Under the pieces are notes generated by a model. That model did not search any database and was not told the origin of the DNA. It saw nothing but the letters and a program-made list of their open reading frames with translations. A stretch of DNA of 64,000 nt, taken from assembly GCF_004766045.1 (NCBI RefSeq), contig NZ_SPQQ01000004.1:248001-312000 (forward strand), given 5' to 3'. The translations under genes were made by a program, and so were the position numbers. The stretch is from Desulfosporosinus fructosivorans. Its GTDB lineage: Bacteria; Bacillota; Desulfitobacteriia; Desulfitobacteriales; Desulfitobacteriaceae. This document shows, piece by piece, positions 58,111 to 64,000 of the stretch (positions within the stretch are counted from its first letter, which is position 1; each line of letters starts with the position of its first letter).

Positions 58111-61053
58111 CTATTTCAGAATAACACCACTACAGCTGTGTCCATCAATGATAACTTTAATCGGATCTTCAAAGCGAACCAGCTTGACGTATTCGGTTTG
58201 CTTGAATACCGGGGCCTTTTTAAGCCATGCCCAATCTATAAATTCAGAATCACTCTCTTTTTTAATATGGAAATATCCCATTCTTAAGGATACCAAGTTG
58301 TGATGAAAATGACTGCCTAATGAAGGTTCTACCTGAAGGTTATCCCGGTCAGCTTCAATAACCACTTTAGCTTGGGACATCTGCGACCATGTCAAAGGGA
58401 TTCCAAGCCATGGATCAGAGGACCCTAGGCGACCAAACCCAAACAGCAGATAGTTGCGTTCCTCATTAAACAACAATTGATTCAATTCGCCAATTTCTTG
58501 AGCAATCTTTCTTGATTTACTCATATCAAAATGATCTGGATCAACAAAAATAACATCGTGAATTCTCTCAAATATTCCATTCCCAATTGTATGCCTGCTT
58601 TTACATACAGTCTCACTATTTGAATAACCATCGACTTTGACGTCCTTTAATTCTCTTCCAGAAACTAAAGGGCGAACCTGCAGAAAATAAAACTCGATCT
58701 CTTTTTCTCTGCCAACAGGAATGTTAACTGCAAACTCTATTTCTATTTCTGAACTGAACGCATCCTTTCCGAGAACGAAAAGGTCCTTGATGATATTGGC
58801 AAGCGGAAAAAGGCCATATTTTAATACTGGTGCAAACGACACAAGCCTCGGTCCTGAAATCGCCAATGTATCGCTGATGTTGTCATTGTCCTTTGAATAC
58901 GTGCTGCCCACAAAGCTCAAAGTACCGTCCTTTTCAGCGCGATCTAATGCATACTTTCCATAAGTGCACCCCGGATCGGAAGAAATGTCGATAGACTGGT
59001 TAGCCAAATTCAAAGCATAAAACTGATTTTGAGACTTTTTTAAGAAATCACTAGGAGACGCAAACTCAGTGTTCATCTTTGGATAGGCGGGGGAAAACCG
59101 GTAAACTTGTTCTCCATCGACAATAGCCCTTCCAAAACCCAAAGCTAGGCTACCAATTCCCTGTTCAGGCTTCATGTAAGAAATCGGGTAGAAATTATAG
59201 GACTGTGCAACCCCTGACAAAACGGGATAAAAAATGTCCTCATGCAATTCCCCGACAAGCTGCTGGATCAATACAGCCATTTTTTCCTCTTCTATCCTCA
59301 ACTCCGAATTTTTGACGTAGCGCTTGGGGGACTGATAAAAAACAGAGGCGTAGACAAGTTTTATGGCATCTAGAAGTTGTTGCAACCGAATTTCAGGGTC
59401 TGGATGATTATTCGGTAATAGGAAAGTGCTGTATATTCCTGCAAAAGGCAGCATTTGAGAGTCTTCGAGTATACTTGATGAACGGACGGCCAAAGGGTAG
59501 TCGATTTTCTCAATTAGTATGTGCAGTTCATCAGTTATCTTTGATGGCAAATCAGAGGACAGGAATTTATTAGCAATAGTTTCTTCATTTTCTGTATTGA
59601 CCGCCATTTCCTGTAAGGCGTTCAATTCGAGAAATTCCTCGAATACTTCACTGCAGATTACAAAGGATTGTGGAGTTTTTATCCTGATATGTTCATATTT
59701 TTTAAACAGATTCGTCTGGGAAAGCATGAAGTTAAAGAAGGCTATTCCCCTCCCTTTACCTCCGAGTGACCCGCTGCCTAGCTTGAGTAAGGAATTGTCC
59801 ATGTTCACTTTCGATTGTCCGAAATCAGTGATAACCCCTTCCTGTATCCGCTTGAAATACATCCGAATAATATTTAGAATATATTTCCTTAACTCTTGAG
59901 GACTTTGAAAGTCAGAGACATCCACTTGACGAATTTGTTCTGCACACTCAAACTCTGTCCTAGCCTTAAACCATCTCGAAAAATCATAGCGGTTTGCGTG
60001 GTAAATCAGACTCTCTTTTGGCAGGGTGCGTATAATTTCTTCAAATTCGTCGATAATAGAAGCCCGTGCCAGAATGCTCCCATCATGGTCTCTGAATATA
60101 AAATCACCGAAACCATAGTTTTCTTTTATATATGTACACAATTCAAGATGCATATTGGGGGAGTTCTTGTTGAGAAAACTGATTCCGCTCTCGTGTACAC
60201 TTCTCTCATTATTTCGTTCACTAGATTGAATCAAGAAAGGAAGGTAAGGGATCTCCTCCTTGATCATGTTTGCCAGATCCAGGCCTGCCCTTAAATTCAA
60301 TACCCCATCTTTCTGGAAGCGCATATCTGATATCACACCTAACAAATTGTGTCGATAACTGTTGAATATATCCACAGCTTCTTCATATGTCTCTGCCAGC
60401 AGGATTTTGGGTCTGGCTCTCATCCTTAGTAGACGGTGGAGATTGTTTATCCCCTTGGATATGAGATAGCTGGTTTGTTTCATAATTTCCGTATAGATAA
60501 TGGGGAGGAATTGCGAATAAGCCCAGGGCGAATCTTCGACCACGAGAATGACCTGAACCCCTTCCTTGCAGTCATCCTCTACATTTCCTAAGTCCTCAAC
60601 ATACTTGATGATTGCAAGTAATAGTTTATTGTCCCCAGACCAGTAGAATATCTTGTCAATTGTTCTTGTCTCTCTAATTTGATTGATTAAATCGATATTT
60701 AGTGTGTCGTAGGTGAGCAAGACTACCGGTTTCCCTGGATAAGTTTCCTTGATCCGTCTTCCGAATTCTTGGGGATTCATATCACTAATTCTAGCCATCG
60801 TAATAATCAAGTCATAGGTTCTTTCTCTCATGGAGGAAAACGCTTCTTCTGCCGAAGAGACTCTCCGAATGCGAGGGACAAATTGAAGATTCATATCCAA
60901 GTATTCATTAAAAATCTTCTCGGATAAACGACCGTCTTCCTCAAGCACAAAGGCATCGTACGAGCTAGATACCAGTAGTATTTCGCGGACTCTAAATTTC
61001 ATCATGTCATGGAATCCTGAGAATTGATTTCTATAAGAATTTAAATTCTCCAT
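58111..61053 (-). CDS. Receiver-like/PEP-pyruvate-binding (PPDK-N) fusion protein
   Basis: A 980-residue protein of unusual layout. Residues about 20-150 and 165-325 look like two response-regulator receiver domains (REILLVSSSYDAFVLEEDG; VQVILVVEDSPWAY). From about 420 to 850 there is a nucleotide-binding PPDK-N domain (GSGSLGGKGRGIAFFNFML, YPLAVRSSSILEDSQMLPFA, AVLIQQLVGELHEDIFYPV and EFYFLQVRPLVSG). The phosphohistidine swivel and PEP-binding barrel are missing, so it cannot work as a normal PEP synthase. It may phosphorylate a partner or sense nucleotide. It lies between aminotransferase and glutamate dehydrogenase genes as a single-gene unit. Confidence 0.75.
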   Translation of the reverse strand: MENLNSYRNQFSGFHDMMKFRVREILLVSSSYDAFVLEEDGRLSEKIFNEYLDMNLQFVPRIRRVSSAEEAFSSMRERTYDLIITMARISDMNPQEFGRRIKETYPGKPVVLLTYDTLNIDLINQIRETRTIDKIFYWSGDNKLLLAIIKYVEDLGNVEDDCKEGVQVILVVEDSPWAYSQFLPIIYTEIMKQTSYLISKGINNLHRLLRMRARPKILLAETYEEAVDIFNSYRHNLLGVISDMRFQKDGVLNLRAGLDLANMIKEEIPYLPFLIQSSERNNERSVHESGISFLNKNSPNMHLELCTYIKENYGFGDFIFRDHDGSILARASIIDEFEEIIRTLPKESLIYHANRYDFSRWFKARTEFECAEQIRQVDVSDFQSPQELRKYILNIIRMYFKRIQEGVITDFGQSKVNMDNSLLKLGSGSLGGKGRGIAFFNFMLSQTNLFKKYEHIRIKTPQSFVICSEVFEEFLELNALQEMAVNTENEETIANKFLSSDLPSKITDELHILIEKIDYPLAVRSSSILEDSQMLPFAGIYSTFLLPNNHPDPEIRLQQLLDAIKLVYASVFYQSPKRYVKNSELRIEEEKMAVLIQQLVGELHEDIFYPVLSGVAQSYNFYPISYMKPEQGIGSLALGFGRAIVDGEQVYRFSPAYPKMNTEFASPSDFLKKSQNQFYALNLANQSIDISSDPGCTYGKYALDRAEKDGTLSFVGSTYSKDNDNISDTLAISGPRLVSFAPVLKYGLFPLANIIKDLFVLGKDAFSSEIEIEFAVNIPVGREKEIEFYFLQVRPLVSGRELKDVKVDGYSNSETVCKSRHTIGNGIFERIHDVIFVDPDHFDMSKSRKIAQEIGELNQLLFNEERNYLLFGFGRLGSSDPWLGIPLTWSQMSQAKVVIEADRDNLQVEPSLGSHFHHNLVSLRMGYFHIKKESDSEFIDWAWLKKAPVFKQTEYVKLVRFEDPIKVIIDGHSCSGVILK

Positions 61054-61096
61054 AAGAATCCTCCCTGATGGTACTTGCGGCCATAGTTTTTTATCA

Positions 61097-61130
61097 AAGC
61101 GGGGCTATCCAAACAATGACAGCCCCGCTT
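61097..61130 (-). terminator. Hairpin after glutamate dehydrogenase gene
   Basis: AAGCGGGGCT / AGCCCCGCTT, ten-base perfect arms, in the gap between gdhA and the receiver/PPDK-N gene. The T run after it is weak, so termination may be partial. Confidence 0.6.
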
Positions 61131-61178
61131 AATTATTAATAATAACTTCTTAAAAAGCATTTAAGAAACTGCTGAATT

Positions 61179-62528
<1,350 letters not shown>

Positions 62529-62660
62529 TCAAATACTAAACCTCTACCTCTACAGCCTATTTACGATACTATTAAGCAAGATTCGGCCAATCATCTAACC
62601 TAAAAGATCAATAATTTGAATACAAGGAATAACCCCTATACTCAAATGGCCAAATCCCGA

Positions 62661-63995
62661 TTACTTTTGAACCTTAGCGAATGCCCAATCCAAAACGTTT
62701 AGTGCTTTCTCAAGCTGCTCATCTGTGATTACCAACGGCATCAACATCCGAATTATATTACCGTATACTCCCGCCGAAATTATTATAAGTCCTTGACTTA
62801 GACATGCTTGAGTGATCTGAGCGGTTTCTTCTTTGGCAGGTTCCTTTGTCTCACGATCTTTGACTAGCTCAATTCCAATCATTGCACCCAGACTCCGGAT
62901 ATCACCAATCAATGAATATTTCTCTTGCATACCTTTCAAACGACCCACGACGAAAGCTCCAATTTTCGCTGCCCTAGCCGAAAGTTTTTCGTGCTCGATA
63001 TAATTGATCGTCGCTAAACCAGCCGCACAAGCGAGTGGGTTTCCCGCGTAGGTGCCACCGATCATACCAGGTCCTGGAGCATCCATAATCTCCTTTTTAC
63101 CAACTACTGCACTTAAGGGCATACCAGCAGCAATGGACTTCGCCATAGTCATAAGATCAGGCTCGACACCATAGTTTTCAACCGCGAACATCTTACCAGT
63201 TCTTCCAAAACCTGTTTGAATCTCGTCTGCAATAAACACTATGCCGTGTTTTTCTGCAATCGTTTTTAAACCGGGCAGGAACTCCTTGGGTGGAACTATA
63301 AAGCCGCCTTCTCCTTGCACAGGCTCAATAATCATGGCTGCGATAGTTTCTGGCTCAACCTCGGCAGCGAAGAAACGCTCAAATTGTTCTAAACAGTGCA
63401 TTCCACAGCCTGGATAGGTGGAATGATAATAACATCGGTAGCAATAAGCAGAAGGGATCTTATAAATTTCAGGCGCAAACGGCCCAAAACCATACTTATA
63501 AGGTCTTACCTTACTAGTTAAGCCCATCGCTAAATTTGTTCTACCGTGGAAAGCCATTTCAAAAGCAATAACTCCCGTTCTTTTAGTATAAGAACGAGCA
63601 ATTTTGATGGCATTTTCCACTGCCTCAGCACCGCTGTTGACGTACGTTACTTTAAGGTCCCCCTTAATTGGTGTGATTTGGATCAGCTTCTCAGCCAAAT
63701 CTACCCAACCTTCGTACATAGATGTCATAAAGCAAGTGTGAATTAATTTTTCGGCTTGTTCCTTAATGGCGTCTACAACCGATTTGGGACAATGCCCAGC
63801 ATTCAAAACCCCAATACCACCATAAAAATCAATAAATTCGTTACCATCAACATCCGTCATTAATGCACCTGAAGCTTTCTCAATGAACAAAGGAGTTCCC
63901 TGTGAGATCCCTCTAGCTGTACATTTATTTTTTCTTTCAATTAGCGCTCTGGATTTTGGTCCTGGAAGTTCCATATTTTCAGTCAATGCTAACAT
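62661..63995 (-). CDS. gabT: 4-aminobutyrate-type class III aminotransferase
   Basis: A 444-residue PLP enzyme. FIADEIQTGFGRTGKMF and MAKSIAAGMPL carry the PLP aspartate and lysine; VQGEGGFIVPP and GGTYAGNPLACAAGL are GabT/DavT-type. It transfers the amino group of GABA or 5-aminovalerate to 2-oxoglutarate, giving the semialdehyde and glutamate. Glutamate dehydrogenase, 144 bp downstream, would recycle the acceptor. The ATG lies 6 bp from the window edge with only a GGGGG upstream visible, so upstream genes are unknown. GABA, 5-aminovalerate or a similar omega-amino acid remain possible substrates. Confidence 0.9.
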   Translation of the reverse strand: MLALTENMELPGPKSRALIERKNKCTARGISQGTPLFIEKASGALMTDVDGNEFIDFYGGIGVLNAGHCPKSVVDAIKEQAEKLIHTCFMTSMYEGWVDLAEKLIQITPIKGDLKVTYVNSGAEAVENAIKIARSYTKRTGVIAFEMAFHGRTNLAMGLTSKVRPYKYGFGPFAPEIYKIPSAYCYRCYYHSTYPGCGMHCLEQFERFFAAEVEPETIAAMIIEPVQGEGGFIVPPKEFLPGLKTIAEKHGIVFIADEIQTGFGRTGKMFAVENYGVEPDLMTMAKSIAAGMPLSAVVGKKEIMDAPGPGMIGGTYAGNPLACAAGLATINYIEHEKLSARAAKIGAFVVGRLKGMQEKYSLIGDIRSLGAMIGIELVKDRETKEPAKEETAQITQACLSQGLIIISAGVYGNIIRMLMPLVITDEQLEKALNVLDWAFAKVQK

Positions 63996-64000
63996 CCCCC

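Noticed and set aside
58111..61053. Phosphoenolpyruvate synthase
   Set aside because: The phosphohistidine swivel and PEP-binding domains are missing; only the N-terminal nucleotide-binding part is present.
62577..62593. Sigma-54 promoter upstream of gdhA (TTGGCCGAATCTTGC on the minus strand)
   Set aside because: The spacing between GG and GC is one base short, so it does not fit the -24/-12 rule.

Overview
The window looks like chromosomal DNA of an anaerobic, spore-forming member of the Clostridia, most like the Desulfosporosinus/Desulfitobacterium group (Peptococcaceae). The evidence is spoIVA, the clostridial IspH-S1 fusion, strong GGAGG ribosome sites with frequent TTG and GTG starts, an aldehyde:ferredoxin oxidoreductase, a sodium-pumping glutaconyl-CoA decarboxylase and several sigma-54 activators. 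The genus is an inference. Most genes lie on the minus strand.

Region by region. (1) 1-4.6 kb: an ArsR regulator with a small CxxC thioredoxin-like protein, a CheW/soluble MCP-like pair, an HD-phosphohydrolase remnant, a 54-bp perfect palindrome, and a secreted protein with four 33-bp repeats and two fibronectin III domains. (2) 5.4-11.4 kb: a 5.9-kb islet bounded by a 52-bp direct repeat made of the 3' two-thirds of tRNA-Pro(GGG). The intact tRNA is at the right end. GGTCGGCA arrays sit just inside both ends and an integrase scrap lies next to the tRNA. The cargo is an ATPase/DUF4276 pair, a second group (coiled-coil/sigma-region-4 protein, TnsA-like nuclease, ParB-like protein), and broken ATPase and toxin genes. 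This is the most unusual region.

(3) 11.4-28.2 kb: a catabolic block with an ACT protein, GlcF/GlcD-type 2-hydroxyacid oxidase, ADP-forming acyl-CoA synthetase, fused TRAP permease and TAXI receptor, the decarboxylase beta subunit, a 48-residue gamma/delta-type subunit, a PAS/AAA+ regulator, acyl-CoA dehydrogenase, crotonase, the decarboxylase alpha subunit and a biotin carrier. Together they fit uptake of a glutarate-like acid and conversion via glutaryl-CoA and glutaconyl-CoA to crotonyl-CoA, with decarboxylation driving Na+ export. (4) 28.6-42.3 kb: conserved core genes: spoIVA, gpsA, plsY, der, a DUF512 radical SAM protein, a YphA-like membrane protein, an FtsW/SpoVE protein, ispH-S1, plsC, cmk, a CPBP protease and a HAD phosphatase.

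(5) 42.4-54.1 kb: an EFR1-type flavodoxin/ferredoxin, a zinc phospholipase C-like protein, a CMD protein, an aldehyde:ferredoxin oxidoreductase, a TIGR04076 protein, a complete branched-chain-type amino-acid ABC importer (livF-G-M-H-K order, transcribed K to F) and a second sigma-54 activator. (6) 54.2-64 kb: two consensus sigma-54 promoters facing away from each other, a remnant of a third activator, an aldehyde dehydrogenase and class III aminotransferase operon, an odd receiver/PPDK-N protein, glutamate dehydrogenase and a GABA-type aminotransferase.

Taken together, regions 3, 5 and 6 suggest import of an omega-amino acid such as 5-aminovalerate or GABA, its transamination and oxidation to a dicarboxylate, and (for glutarate) entry into the glutaconyl-CoA pathway. 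The two activators share a TyrR-type helix-turn-helix, and the same TGCA-N4-TGCA motif lies upstream of the decarboxylase operon and of the second activator. The regulator inside the decarboxylase block lacks the sigma-54 contact loop, and I see no sigma-54 promoter there.
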